From Tubiluchus corallicola (Eukaryota > Priapulida > Priapulimorpha > Priapulimorphida > Tubiluchidae), in assembly GCA_030141605.1 (NCBI GenBank), contig JAQGDQ010000116.1, positions 186,001-250,000 on the forward strand: a stretch of 64,000 nt of DNA, written 5' to 3'. The translations under genes and the position numbers were made by a program. Numbering within the stretch: the stretch's first letter is position 1; every line of letters starts with the position of its first letter. This document shows, piece by piece, positions 39,901-50,200 of this stretch. The notes beneath the pieces were generated by a model. It was not told the DNA's origin. It saw only the letters and a program-made list of their open reading frames with translations, and did not search any database.

Positions 39901-40582
39901 CTGTTTCATCTCCAGCTGCATCTTTTAAACACAATAACAATGCATGAACCAACACAAAAAGGTCTTCCCTTGCAAACTCTGGGGTGAAAAGCATAGGAAG
40001 GCCAATAGTAGTCTCTCGCCGTACTACAGGATCATTGCTTTCAACACCATACTTTACCAAAGCATGAAACACTGCTTGAACATTTTTTGTATGCTTCATG
40101 TAGACATGTATCGTTTGTAACACTGCACGACGAATTTTACTGTGACCCAAATTAGAAATAACTTTGGGCAGTACAACTTGCATGCATGCATCAAGTTCTT
40201 GCCCAAACTGCGGAATGAGCTCATTTAGCAGTATAACAACATTATTCCTAATTTCCCATTTAGGATCTGCCAAACCATAACCTAGAGCATTGAAAAGGGA
40301 TAACTTCTGTTCGAACTGCAGTCGCCCTCCATTTTTTCTCAGCTCATTTCGTAGATATTGGAGGATATATGCACGACTGTGCAAACTTTGTTCTACTAGT
40401 TGTTGGATAATTACGTCTTCTTCCATGTTTGGAATAACAAGCACTGCTATTTCTTCAATTACATTTTCAATTTGGCTGTTATATTGACTAGGAACAGTCG
40501 AAACATCAGAAAATAGTTCACCATGCTGTTGAAAAGAGTTTCTATGGTCAGCAGTGAAGCTGGCACTTTTGCCACCCGCCAT
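12028..40582 (-). CDS. TOGARAM1: Crescerin/TOGARAM1-type TOG-array protein (whole gene)
   Basis: Ciliary tubulin-binding protein that tunes axonemal microtubule length. Minus-strand coding exons: 40582-38633, about 33537-33361 (left splice boundary uncertain), 29713-29658, 29534-29500, 28174-27701, 27391-27360, 26830-26434, 25844-25740, 25432-25340, 24475-24388, 24165-24061, 23056-22864, 19973-19825, 19485-19327, 17846-17720, 16275-16214, 15878-15674, 15063-14802, 13783-13697, 12254-12028. From 29713 onward every junction is GT-AG with matching phase and the frame ends at TGA 12030-12028. Sum is about 1650 aa, close to the vertebrate protein (about 1700). Order: TOG1-TOG2, low-complexity linker, TOG3, short linker, TOG4. 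The ATG at 40582 (MAGGKSAS) has a good context. Assignment to TOGARAM1 over TOGARAM2 rests on four TOG domains and length. One further small exon probably remains undetected between 38633 and 33537. Confidence 0.85.
17720..24165 (-). CDS. TOGARAM1: TOGARAM1-like TOG3 exons
   Basis: Exons 24165-24061, 23056-22864, 19973-19825, 19485-19327 and 17846-17720 encode TOG3. The domain opens with NPEKLIKTALANLSSSEW and EPKVDGLQAIQRL, the DW/EW-type first HEAT repeat (here SSSEW, spanning a phase-2 junction). It continues through NEVKNLRSQVSRVAMGCLAD, DESENALAVMVDEVSPQRAV, HKNGHVKTTTSKYLAILIE, and ends in LLDHPEFEKALEKYL and IRNVKDKVNDIRAK. Each junction was checked for phase. The match to crescerin TOG3 pattern (VKNLRSQVSR..., HKN..VR/K) is strong. 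Confidence 0.9.
22458..22523. repeat. AT-rich imperfect palindrome
   Basis: An intronic stretch of nearly pure A/T in which ATATAATATATTATATATAA-like segments fold back on themselves. Likely a slippage-prone or cruciform-forming simple sequence; no other function visible. Confidence 0.7.
24388..29713 (-). CDS. TOGARAM1: TOGARAM1-like central linker exons
   Basis: Nine exons (29713-29658, 29534-29500, 28174-27701, 27391-27360, 26830-26434, 25844-25740, 25432-25340, 24475-24388, leading into TOG3) encode a disordered, Ser/Pro/Lys-rich linker. Recognisable pieces are VDRWPEDVPHFATIRPNQ, KPKNKSLRQSLRMFFACSSD, a five-fold 15-residue repeat, then a charged coiled-coil-like segment (VAREREEARRRYLQQQEQKM). 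Exons 28174-27701, 25844-25740 and 25432-25340 are symmetric phase 1-1 and could be skipped without shifting frame. Sequence similarity to the family is weak here, as expected for the linker; support is from splice sites and phase continuity. Confidence 0.75.
26588..26812 (-). repeat. Five tandem 15-residue repeats in the TOGARAM1-like linker
   Basis: Within exon 26830-26434 the protein contains five consecutive 15-residue units: EVKQDYQRTGRKVVQ, EVKKVDQSLQKKISP, EVKPDSQAFGKKIVS, NDRHEDESIGKKVTS, EVKRESQLNAKKAVP. Consensus is roughly EVKxxxQxxGKKVxx, with a Lys-Lys (or Arg-Lys) pair at positions 11-12 of every unit. The residues just upstream (QIGKTA) look like the tail of a sixth, truncated unit. 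The nucleotide copies are diverged, so this is not a young minisatellite. Confidence 0.85.
28258..28353. repeat. (ATC)n/(CAT)n microsatellite
   Basis: About 95 bp of CATCAT and related trinucleotides in an intron of the TOGARAM1-like gene. The Met-rich minus-strand reading through it is an artefact. Confidence 0.9.
29714..33360. other. Large TOGARAM1-like intron
   Basis: About 3.6 kb of intron between two linker exons. Apart from the unrecognised ORF at 32127-32369 I see only AT-rich unique-looking DNA, with no repeat boundary that I can define. Confidence 0.5.
32127..32369 (-). other. Unrecognised 80-codon ORF in a TOGARAM1-like intron
   Basis: Same strand as the host gene. The translation has a protein-like composition (WEGWYYSVDGKTDVYLVGGF then FACFNLKTDIFFATREAADG, ending PKPDLNSKT) and the DNA is visibly richer in G+C than its surroundings. 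The ATG follows TTTTAAATTAG directly, so this could be read as a terminal exon with an AG acceptor; phase 0 would match the donor at 33361. It could therefore be an alternative 3' exon of the host gene, a nested gene or retro-fragment, or chance. I do not recognise the family. Confidence 0.3.
33361..33537 (-). CDS. TOGARAM1: TOGARAM1-like linker exon or alternative first exon (5' boundary uncertain)
   Basis: The frame ends in GAT GAG|GTATGT, a good phase-0 donor that joins in frame to exon 29713-29658. The peptide contains GDNSYGAMPRSSNIVHPLID and SKTRRDE. The acceptor is not settled: no AG in this frame gives phase 0, as exon 1 would require; candidate AGs give phase 1 or 2. Either another small exon lies between 33.5 and 38.6 kb, or an alternative transcript starts here at the in-frame ATG 33537 (MEVCAARN), which follows an in-frame stop closely. 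Confidence 0.5.
34355..34651 (+). CDS. Possible LYRM7/Mzm1-like LYR-motif protein, N-terminal part
   Basis: An ORF on the strand opposite the host TOGARAM1-like gene. From ATG 34355 the first about 43 residues (MVLSKQAKSKILTSYRSLFK, then TRRNNVNVAKQQITEDLNKH, RQVTD) fit the Complex1_LYR pattern: hydrophobic-x-x-Tyr-Arg-x-Leu-Phe, an Arg-rich first helix, then the ...ITEDLNK-VTD second segment seen in LYRM7, which chaperones the Rieske iron-sulphur protein of mitochondrial complex III. After VTD the similarity stops; the rest (FDTVCSCTILDFGYC...) is not LYR-like. A GTAACA at 34481 could be a donor, but I could not find the downstream exon. It may be a first exon of a nested gene or a decayed copy. 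Confidence 0.35.
   Translation: MVLSKQAKSKILTSYRSLFKTRRNNVNVAKQQITEDLNKHRQVTDVTSFDTVCSCTILDFGYCILKAHFISFCWFNIDSSSVDGRTDDVNGLVNVHYV
36876..36910. repeat. (AT)n(GT)n microsatellite
   Basis: Alternating AT dinucleotides running directly into GT dinucleotides, about 35 bp, intronic. Confidence 0.9.
38633..40582 (-). CDS. TOGARAM1: TOGARAM1-like exon 1: TOG1 and TOG2 (650 codons)
   Basis: A single 1950-nt exon holds the N-terminal third. Residues about 60-270 are TOG1, including the HEAT-like stretch LADPKWEIRNNVVILLNELI and the basic intra-repeat turn GHSKIRRAVLQTI. Residues about 305-540 are TOG2, opening with ALSDNTDWKARVQGVEELK and containing DDVNFKVRSTTLEIFELL and DGKRKVRHASLECLAVIAQ; the Trp in the first HEAT loop (DW) and the basic loop residues (KVR, KRKVR) are the expected tubulin contacts. 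The exon ends in a Ser/Arg linker with SSGRRGRQLPWDDALDASFP. The donor is CAT|GTAAGT, phase 0. Two two-domain TOG modules in one uninterrupted exon contrast with the heavily split TOG3 and TOG4. Long antisense ORFs here (for example 39363-39797) are shadows. Confidence 0.92.
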
Positions 40583-42875
40583 GAGGTTGGATTCTCCGAG
40601 TTATGCATTCAGTCATGTAAATGTAATAAAACTGTAAAGGAAATTGAATTATTAGCATTTAATTTACTAGTATCGAATTTATCTAAAGGCTTTCCAGGGT
40701 CTTAGCACATTGGAAAAATTCTTGACTGGTTAATACTCTTCTTCGTGTGTCCACCCAACAGCTTGATTTCAAAAGAAAAATATCTACTGCTATGTGTATG
40801 ATGGTACTAAAGCAAACTGTTAAAGCTTTATCTTAAAAATGGATCTTTGTCTACGCTACTGCACACTACTTTATGCACCCAAAGCCTTTGACAAGGTCAA
40901 TTATGTAAATTGTTTAGAACATTTTACAACATAACTTGCCACCAGATATCATCAAACTACTGCTAAACTTGTATAAAAAGCAACAGATTTGTTTATGTGG
41001 AATAATAGTTAATTTATGTTGTTGCATCAGATATATGTAGTAATAATCGAGATACGTATAACGCTAAAAGTGCAATTTCATGTGTAAGACAGACTGTCTC
41101 TATTAAAGTGCGCTTAAAATGTGGCGAATGACCAGAGTTATCATATATTATTCGTGATTTATATTATAAATGCATTAAAGTGTAAACAGTTCGAATTTTT
41201 GAATAAGAATGAACTCAACCTCATACTAGACTGAATGTATAAAAATTCATTTTTGTAATGTATTCTTTTCCTTGTACTCCGCTTGACTAATTACCACATT
41301 GTTTATTGTGCTTTTTTATTTAAATCATTACAATGTGTAAATATTCTTGACTATGCTACTAAAAAATTGAAACTTGTACTAGATGCAATTTCAAAATAAA
41401 AAATAATAATAATTGCCTAACTAAACACACGATTTGCTGAAATTGAAAACTTTTGCTGGTAAAATAATTCTAGTTTAACACAGGGGAGAAACTTCCATAC
41501 TGTTGCCGTTGACTTCCATGCATTACAATTTTGCAAACCGAGAACTTGAACGTGAAAATTTTCAAAACACCTAATGATGAAACTGGAAAGCAAAGAAATT
41601 TGGCAGATTTGTACGAAAAGCTTATTTCAACTTTAAGCTATTTATTCCTTGTACGCAAAAGAGCAGAAAAGCCCTATTCCACTAAACCAGACAGTGACTC
41701 TTTTGGGTAAATTAGGGCCTTTTTGCAGCACTAATAGGTGAAAAAAATATAAGTAACATAGAACTACCTGTTTGATGACAATGCTATGTGATGTTATCAC
41801 TATTTTTAAAATTTTAAACACTGTCTTTAAATGACGTCGCTTGTGTTATTACCGGAAAAAAGAGAAAAATCTCTAAATGACTTTACTTGCTGTAGGTATT
41901 ATATTTGTGCTAGTATCAGCACTAACCATCCTCTAGTTTCAACCAGCCTTTTAAAAGAATCTATTTTCACAATTTTACTTTTAGTTAATGTTATTTCAGT
42001 TATAATAGAGATTAAGTATAAATACTTATTATAATACTATATTATAGTACATATACATGTACATAATACTACGTTAATGCTAATTTTGGTCGCTAAGTAC
42101 ATGCTGTAACCACTGTTCCCTGACCCTAAAACACAACTAAGTACTTCTTACACCTAGCTGGGAAAGAGCGGTTCCTAGTTGTGCGATTTTAGATAGGCTT
42201 AGTTTGCTATTGCAGCAAATTCCAATAATATTATTAATATCAGTTTTACAAAGTTTACTTCTTTTGCCTGTAACATTTCTTTTTCAATGTCACATCATGT
42301 AAGCACATGGTCACTTTTACTAAATGGTAAGTACTATAGCAAGTTCAAGACAGCGTCTGTGCTATAACAATCAATATTAAAGTCTATCAGTATCAAGGCG
42401 GGAAAGTAGGTGTTTAATCTACCCTGAATTTTGTTGAAAGTGCAGGGAGTTGTTCATAAAATAATAACATGAAATTTCCAAAGCTTTTTCTTTAAGGTCA
42501 CAAGCAAACGTTTTATTTTTACTTATTATGTACTATTATGTGACCGACCTATAATATATATACCCAACTCAACAGTACGTAACAAGGCGATGCGCTCAGT
42601 CATCATACAGTTAAATTTTAGTATTGCCGAAAACCACTTCACAAAAACTATGAACCAAAACCAAAACTGCAAACACGGTGAAAGTTAAATGGTTAACAAC
42701 TATTAGAACCAATGTATGAAACAAAGACGTTTAATTTTAAGATCAACGTTACTAACCAAAACAAACCGAACCAAAAATGCCATGTCGAAATACCCGGATG
42801 TGAAGGCTGTTTGGGAAATCTTCGCGGCACACGCATTTTGCGCAGTGACCACTCTACGATTTTACCAGAACCTCG
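40583..42875. other. Upstream region of the TOGARAM1-like gene
   Basis: About 2.3 kb of AT-rich DNA before the transposon at 42876. It must hold the promoter of the minus-strand TOGARAM1-like gene, but no core element is distinctive. I see no coding sequence. Confidence 0.4.
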
Positions 42876-43790
42876 TGTTGGGAGCCGTTTGGACCACTGC
42901 GCCAAGTAGACCACTTAATGCGCTAAAAGTAGTGTCCTACATGGGCAGCCCAAGTAGGACAATAGCGATTTTTGTCGAGAAACTTGCTCTGGCAAAACTT
43001 GTTTCCAGTTTATATTACCATTGTTTATAAGTATTGTTATGACATAATAAAGCTTAAAACAAAATTTCTTTTAGAAATGGATATTCCTTGGCAATTTACA
43101 AATGCATTTCTTGCAATAATTTCATCATTATGATTAACTCCATTAATATATCATAACATTAAACCTAGTATCTAATGCTTTAAAGAGAGAAATTCTGCAC
43201 ACAGTTATTACAGAAATAATTACAAGTCTAAAAATGAGACAGATGCCGCTAAGCGTTCAGGCAACACAAAAAGTAATTTTTAACATTTAGGAAAAGCAAA
43301 GACAATTAGTTTCAATAATATCAATAGTACTGTAACATGTAGGGCAGTGTCGTACATAGCTCGCTAGCCCATGTAGGGCACATAGATCGCTAGAACGTTT
43401 ACTTATAAGAAAACAATTATTTGCCCAAGAGGTAGTGAAACGGATCACCTGTTTGTGAAGTGAGACAAAATCAAAAATGATATACCTTAAACAAATGTTG
43501 AATTCGCAAAAAAGTGGGGTTTTTTCACTTCAACAACATTAATATCGAAACCAAATATAATATTGTCCGTTCTACCAGCTCAGAATAAAATTCTTTAATT
43601 TTATTAGATGTATAATAAATTATTCAACGTGTATTAACGTTTTTAATTATTATTATTACATAAAGAAGCACAACGGACGGTGTCAGTACACTTAACGACT
43701 GAATTCACGACCTGTCTCTAGTGTCCTACTTGGGCAGCCCAAGTAGACCAATTGGTCTACTTGGCGCAGTGGTCCAAACGGCTCCCAACA
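42876..43790. mobile_element. 915-bp non-autonomous DNA transposon with TGT...ACA ends (Ginger-like)
   Basis: The two ends are perfect inverted repeats for 38 bp, starting TGTTGGGAGCCGTTTGGACC at 42876 and mirrored at 43790. The element is flanked by a perfect 5-bp duplication, cctcg, at 42871-42875 and 43791-43795. Inside each end is a subterminal palindrome built on TGTCCTAC-TGGGCAGCCCAAG. No transposase ORF is present. TGT...ACA termini with 4-5-bp duplications are described for Ginger elements; the superfamily is inferred from ends only. The perfect terminal repeats argue for recent mobility. A second, diverged copy of its interior lies at 49361-49858. Confidence 0.85.
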
Positions 43791-43795
43791 CCTCG

Positions 43796-45979
43796 TATGC
43801 GTAAAAAAAGTTAACGTTAACGCGAATAAAGAAGTTTCTGATAAAAATCATACGACGAACCTTCAAAATTAACGTCGGTGTCCTACAAAGCGTTTCTCTC
43901 CATGCCTACAAAAGATACTTAGAGCAACAGAAGAAGAACGTAGAAAAACCTTTGAAATAATTCCAAAAAATGAATTTACATTTACATAATGCACATTTAC
44001 AAAATCACATAATTCAATATACAATCGCATACAAAATCACAAATTGCAATAAAACTCAAGACTGGCGTACACACAATATAATGGAAATTATACATGCTTT
44101 ACATAAAAGTATTAATCAATTTTCAAATAATCAAATAATATTAATTAATCAATATTAAAGAATCAATTTTCACGATTTATGGAAATGTTTAATATTGAAC
44201 AGAGCAGCAGTTAACGATATAAAGCTATTTTCACATGCTTAATGTAATATTGGCAACAGTGTAGATTTAATTAGTTTAATGACATATTTGATACAAGGCT
44301 TTTTCCCGTATTGATTCTAAAGATTTGAGAATCTTTTCCGAACACATTTAGGCTAACATTTCCTTTCCTCACGTACTACACAATAATAATATAATAATGA
44401 AAATTGTAAACTTAAAGATTGTACATAATACCATGCATGTTTGTGTACTGTCACTGTGTAGCCGCACTGTAGTGTAATCATATATATCATTGTCCCACCT
44501 TCCTTGATTATCACGCATTTGACCATACTTCATCATACTACAAGTTATCATCATACTTCATCATACTAATTTCACTACAATGATTAATCTACAGATACTA
44601 ACAGTAGAGGAGGCGTGTCGCATGGGGCCTGGGCAACAATAAAATTTAATGTTGCACCTAATTTTTTTATTTTTGTTTATTAAATGTTTAAAGATTCACT
44701 ATAATTTCCCAACTCTCACAATATTTTTTAAGAATCACGAGACAACTATCATTATTAGCAATTAAAACCACTCAACTGACATTACATTTTCTGGTTTTTC
44801 ATCTTACACTTCAGTACTAAATGCGTATAGCTTTTAAAAATGAATGAAGCATAAGAAAATACTGCAAGTTTATATTAGCGTTAAGATATGACAGCAAAAT
44901 ATTTCAAAAATATCTAGTGCATCATCACAAAACAGAACTGTGTGTCACAAAAAAGTCTATTATGCCGGCATAACTAATGCAGCAAATTAACTAGTGTCAT
45001 ATCACAATACTATATCAATTCATTGAACGCCAAAGCCCGCTATAAAAAACCGACTTGAAATGCGTCTAGTACATCTTTGAAACCGTACATCGTTTGTAGT
45101 CCTATAACTTTTTCCGATAATTGTAGAGGTCCTTGACTATAGATAATTGTTTCATGTTTATACGATCGTACAAAAGAAAATAATTACTTCTTTTCTTACA
45201 AAAATTTTAGAAGTTTTGAAAGTTTCGTGGTAATCAGACAGTGAACGAGGTTTCCCACAACAATTTTAGCTAACATTGGATGTAACTCGCGCGTCGGCGC
45301 AGATACCAAATGTCTCGCCCTGATATAAAAGTGATTTAGGCACCGGACGGATCGTGCCCAATTAAACGGCCGTGTCAAATTCTTCCTCGCCCAGACAGCC
45401 GGGTCTAAGTGTCCTGTCCCCATATTATTTGATGCACTGTACATTCTTTTCTGTTCCATGTTACTTTTTTCTCCTTTCCGTTTCAACAAAATCTGCTGCT
45501 CAATTATTTGGCTAGTCCTTGAACAAACATTATCGTTTTTCATCCAGCGGTCTTCGAATATACTTTCGATATCGATATAATAAGCATTCTGCCCCTTCCT
45601 TTTACCATACATGATTTATATAAAGCAGATTTGTTTAGTAGTGTTCAGCAGAACCAATCAGTGATATTGAATGTAAATGTTCATCTAAATTTGAACATGT
45701 TGCATTTTAAATTAGGACTATGGTTTCCATTTAATTACTTATGTGTACGCAACACACTGTGACAAAATTAATACATTGATGTAACCTACGTAGCAGCAAA
45801 AAAAAAACGAAAACTAAAAGCACTAAACTTTTGAAACTCAGCCAGTTTTGTTGCTTATCTAGCTCTTTTTGAAAAATAAATATTTCAAATTCAGCTTTTT
45901 ATGAAAACTCAAAAACTCACTGAAGACAAATTATTCGCCAAACTAAGAAACTGTGCAACTGTGCCTATGAATTTAAGGT
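43796..45979. other. Gene-poor interval
   Basis: About 2.2 kb of AT-rich DNA. A 138-codon minus-strand ORF (45612-45196) stands out in a locally GC-richer patch but has no recognisable domain. Nothing else identifiable. Confidence 0.4.
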
Positions 45980-46968
45980 GACAGCTAGGAATGGCTTAGG
46001 TCCATTTCCCAGAAAAAAATTGCCAGATTTTTTCCGGGAAACTTGAAAAAAAATTCCTAGCAAGCTCATTTCACAGAAAAAAACATTTCCCAGAGATTCT
46101 TTAATAGAAAAATTACGGGTACATTTTCAAGTGCTAAATCTGCTATTTTAGTAGGATAATGCCTTCAATTACTTTTTCTCTGATTGCTTCTCTCTCTTTA
46201 CCTCTCTGCCTCTACCTTTTCCTTGTTCCTTTCTCTCATACCTCTTTGCTCTCTCTCTCACTCTCCCCTCTGTCTCTCATCAGAATCATTTAATTACCTT
46301 CAGATAATAACTAAAAGTACATAGCTATAATAATCTACAAAATTTAAGAATGGACGGGATGACGAAAAACCAAAATGTTATCTAGTCTGTAATATCTGAA
46401 TAGTAAGGCTACTATAATGACTGACTGACAAGTAAATCTCTCTCGTCTGCCCTTTCTTGTTCATTCTCACTCCCTCTCAGATTTGTAAATATCTTGGGGT
46501 CAATATTTGGCCAAGAAATTATGCTCATTTGGAAGATTTCTTACAGACTCTTTTATGGCAGAACCTGATCTTAGTTCATTATGAAGATAGTCCTCTGAGA
46601 TGAAATACTGAACAGACAGAGATGTCACAGTCACATTTGGATGCACGTACATGTTCTCTAAGCACCAAGAAATAATTCGGAATCACAGTAACAGTAACTG
46701 CCCAAGAATTTTATTACTAAGCAGTCTCCCAACAAATCAGTTGCCAAGCTTGGCATTGCTTAACTTTGGTTAAAATCAACTACTTTTTATTGCATATTAT
46801 GTAAAAGGAAATTATTACATTTTCTGTTAATTTTATTTTCTGTGAAATGACAGTTTTGTGAAAAAAATTTCTGGGAAATGGCAATTCTGGGAAATGTCAT
46901 TTCTCTGAAATTTTTTTCTGGTATAAAATTTTCCTGTGAAATTTTGGAAAACGAGTCTATCCCGACAG
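45980..46968. mobile_element. Probable fold-back/inverted-repeat element
   Basis: Both ends carry clustered copies of TTTCCCAGAAAAAA and CATTTCACAGAAA motifs, in plus orientation on the left (about 45996-46110) and inverted on the right (about 46850-46955). The arms are imperfect (mismatches and small gaps) and separated by about 740 bp that include a CT-rich tract (46180-46285). This is the architecture of a fold-back or degenerate MITE; boundaries are approximate and no clear target duplication was found. Confidence 0.5.
46180..46285. repeat. Polypyrimidine CT-rich tract
   Basis: Long C/T-only stretches dominated by CTCTCT and CCTCTCTG-type words, inside the inverted-repeat element. Confidence 0.75.
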
Positions 46969-47255
46969 GAATAACAGAGTCGTCAAGGACTCATGGCGTG
47001 TGCTTATAGGGACGCTGAATCTGGAGCTGTTTGTACAATAAAATTAAACTCAAGTTCTGTTCTACAATGATGTTTTACAAACATATAAATACATTTACAG
47101 TCTTACAAATACATGTAAAATTCCCATAGTAATGCTACAATTTATAAAATGCAAGCAAATACTGAATATCATACAAAAAAGTATCACAGTATTTCTCTCA
47201 GTTCTGGTAATTAAACTCACAGCAGCTTAATGAAACAGGTCATTGCTCGCAATTT
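46969..47255. other. 3' flank of the DDX55-like gene
   Basis: Short AT-rich interval after the helicase stop. No canonical AATAAA is visible on the minus strand close to the stop, so the polyadenylation signal is probably a variant or lies further left. Confidence 0.4.
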
Positions 47256-50200
47256 TCATTCTACACATTCTTCCTCACTGGAATTAATTTGTAATTGCAT
47301 GTCACACTCGAACTTGGATATTTTGCCTTTTTTTAATTTCTTAAGCACTCTTGTATCATTTGCTAACTCTTCTAGTTCTTCATCATCTAAAAGATGTTTT
47401 AACCTTTTATTCCTGTCCATTTTTCGCTGAGATTTAAGTTCTTTCTTTTCTTTAGTCTTAGACCATGGAATTGTCTGTCTTACTATTTTTTTCCTTATTT
47501 TCTGTTTCTTCTGTAGATGTGACCGCATAAGTTTATGCTGTCTTTGCTTTTCACGAAATTTGTCCTTATATGCAATTTTCGTAGTATCAATGTCTGCAAA
47601 CTGAGAGAATACCTTTCCCCTAAGTTCTGGCATTTTGGGCATTTGGACTAGACCAAAACCTAAACCAAGCTTTTCGAAATCAAGTTCTTTCAATTGAAAG
47701 ATCAGGCTGCACTCATGCTTGGCATATGATTGTATAAAAGACACAAATGCCTTCATGCCTTTCTCGAAAAATGCTCTGTCTTTTGTTGCCATTTTCCTTA
47801 ACTTTGGCAAGATATCATTGATCACATCCGGTGGTTCATATTGTTCCAAAGTAATCTTCTGATTAAGAGCTATAAACTCAACAAAAGAATCCTCATGTGG
47901 CAATAGGAACAACAGCGCATTACCCGTGTGACCTATTCTTGCAGTTCTTCCACATCTGTGAATAAAGGAATTCAAAACTGTAGGTGGATCATATTGTATT
48001 ACCCAATCAACTTGTGGAATATCAATGCCTCTTGCCATTACATCAGTGCATACTAATACACCACCAGGTTCGTTTCTAAATTTTTGGAATACGTTGTGCC
48101 TATTGATTTTCATCTTACCATGAATAGATAATACCACAACTTTGTTTAGAAGTGCAGATAATGCTTTTGAAAAGTAATCAACAGAAGAGCAGGTGCTGAA
48201 AAATACTATATGTTTTAAACTTTTGTGTTGTCTAAGAAATGCTACTAATGTATTAAACTTTTGATCTGGCTTGGAGATAATAAAGTAATTCTTTAGAGTG
48301 TTGGGAATGCTTTGATCTGCATTTGTCAGTTTATGCTTTTCTTTAACAACAATGAGCATGGGATTACGTAAACCAGCTCTCATTAAAGCCTGTATTTCTT
48401 TATTCTGTGTAGCTGAAAACATTCCCGTCCTCCTCTGCTTTGGCATATAACTTAGTATCATATTGATGCTCTCTTCAAATCCCATGTCCAACAAGCGATC
48501 AGCTTCATCAAGTATCAATACTTCCAAAGCCTTAACACAAACCGACAGATTACAAGGCTGCTGCTTTCGACAAAGCAGATCTACAAGACGACCAGGTGTT
48601 GCGGTAATGATATGTGCACCTTCTGATAAAAACTGTGAGACGTCGGTTGACAGATTCCTCCCACCAATAAGAAGCATGTGCGTAAACTGCAGTGTATAGC
48701 TCAAAAAGTGAGCAATGACCGCATCTATTTGCTGAGCAAGTTCTCTTGTAGGTGTGATTATAACTGCAGCAACCTAAACAGAAATTAGAAAAACAACTAT
48801 TATATTATAAAGACTAACAAAGATAACACTACAGATTCGGCATTGGTGTGACTACTCCAGTTACTGTCTGCACGTACTGCCTAACATTTAACACAAAGTT
48901 TTCGAACTAGTGTAAGTGCATCACTGCTATATCAGTCGAGGTTTGAGGTAGTGGTTTCCATGCCTCATAGGTCTACTGTACGTAGCTACCAAATTCCTGC
49001 CAAAGCCAAAGTTTAGAAAACGTGCAATTATGGTGAATTATTCTCACTACAAACAAGCTGGTGAATGCACCACATTTGGAAGGTACCTGGTGCATGCACC
49101 AATGATTAATTAATCATGATTAGATAAATGTAAAGCATTATGGAAATTGGAACAAAGTAAAAACTGGCAATAATATTAGGCTGGCATTGCAACATGGACA
49201 GTACACTCATTATCACAGCTATACCTCTAAAACAAGACACTGAACCATGTTTTGGTCAAGTTCGGATGTGAATACATTCGTCCTTTATGAGCTAAGCAAC
49301 CAGAACAAATACAGCGAATGAATGAGCACAGAGTCAGACTCTAAGGCTAAGCTATAGGGCGCCGAGTAACCCACTAGCCGAAGTAGGACACTTCTGGTAC
49401 TAGCAATTTCAGTCAAGAATCGAGATCTATGACATAATAAAACATAAAACTAAATTTGTTTTAGAAAAAAGTAACTTTATAATAATGATGGATAGTCCTT
49501 GACAGTTCCATTAATAATTATCATCATAACATTAAACTAAGTACCTAATGCCTTAAAGAGAGAAACTAGGTAGGGCACATTTAGTTTACTTAGTAGAAAA
49601 CAATTATTTGTCAAAGAGGGAGTACAAAGGATCACCTGCCTGTGAAGCAAGACAAAATAAAAAATAAGACGAAATCACCTAAAAGTGCGCTTAATTCACT
49701 TCAAAGATTAATATTGGCAAAATTCTTTTATTTTATCAGATGTATAAAGAATTATTCAACGTGTATTGACGTGTTTAATTATTATTATTACATAAACAAG
49801 GACAACGGACGGTGCCAGTACGCTTAACGACTCAATTCGCGACCTGTCTTTGGTGTCGACAGCCAGCGATGTAAGTAAACAAGAAAGACAATGTTGCTTA
49901 GTCGGTTATGACAATTAACCACTTTATCAATTACATGTAGTTGACGATTCAGATACATCAACTGATTTGGTCAGGCAGCCAACCACATGAAATAGTCAAC
50001 CAGTCAGAAAAAAATCACTTATTAGCACACATGTAGGTTATTTTAGAAGACAAAAAGTGTTGTGCTCTATTTTTTGTACCAACTAATTTTGTTTTTTTGC
50101 ATGCTGTCATAAAATGTTTGTATGGACTTAAAACACTAATTATTCATGAAGAAAGCAGGGCAGAGCACGGACCTAGGGTGTCACATAAGCACACACTAAA

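Noticed and set aside
42712-43030. ORFs of 65-104 codons around the left end of the TGT...ACA element
   Set aside because: They span the insertion boundary and change content at the transposon end; not conserved coding sequence.
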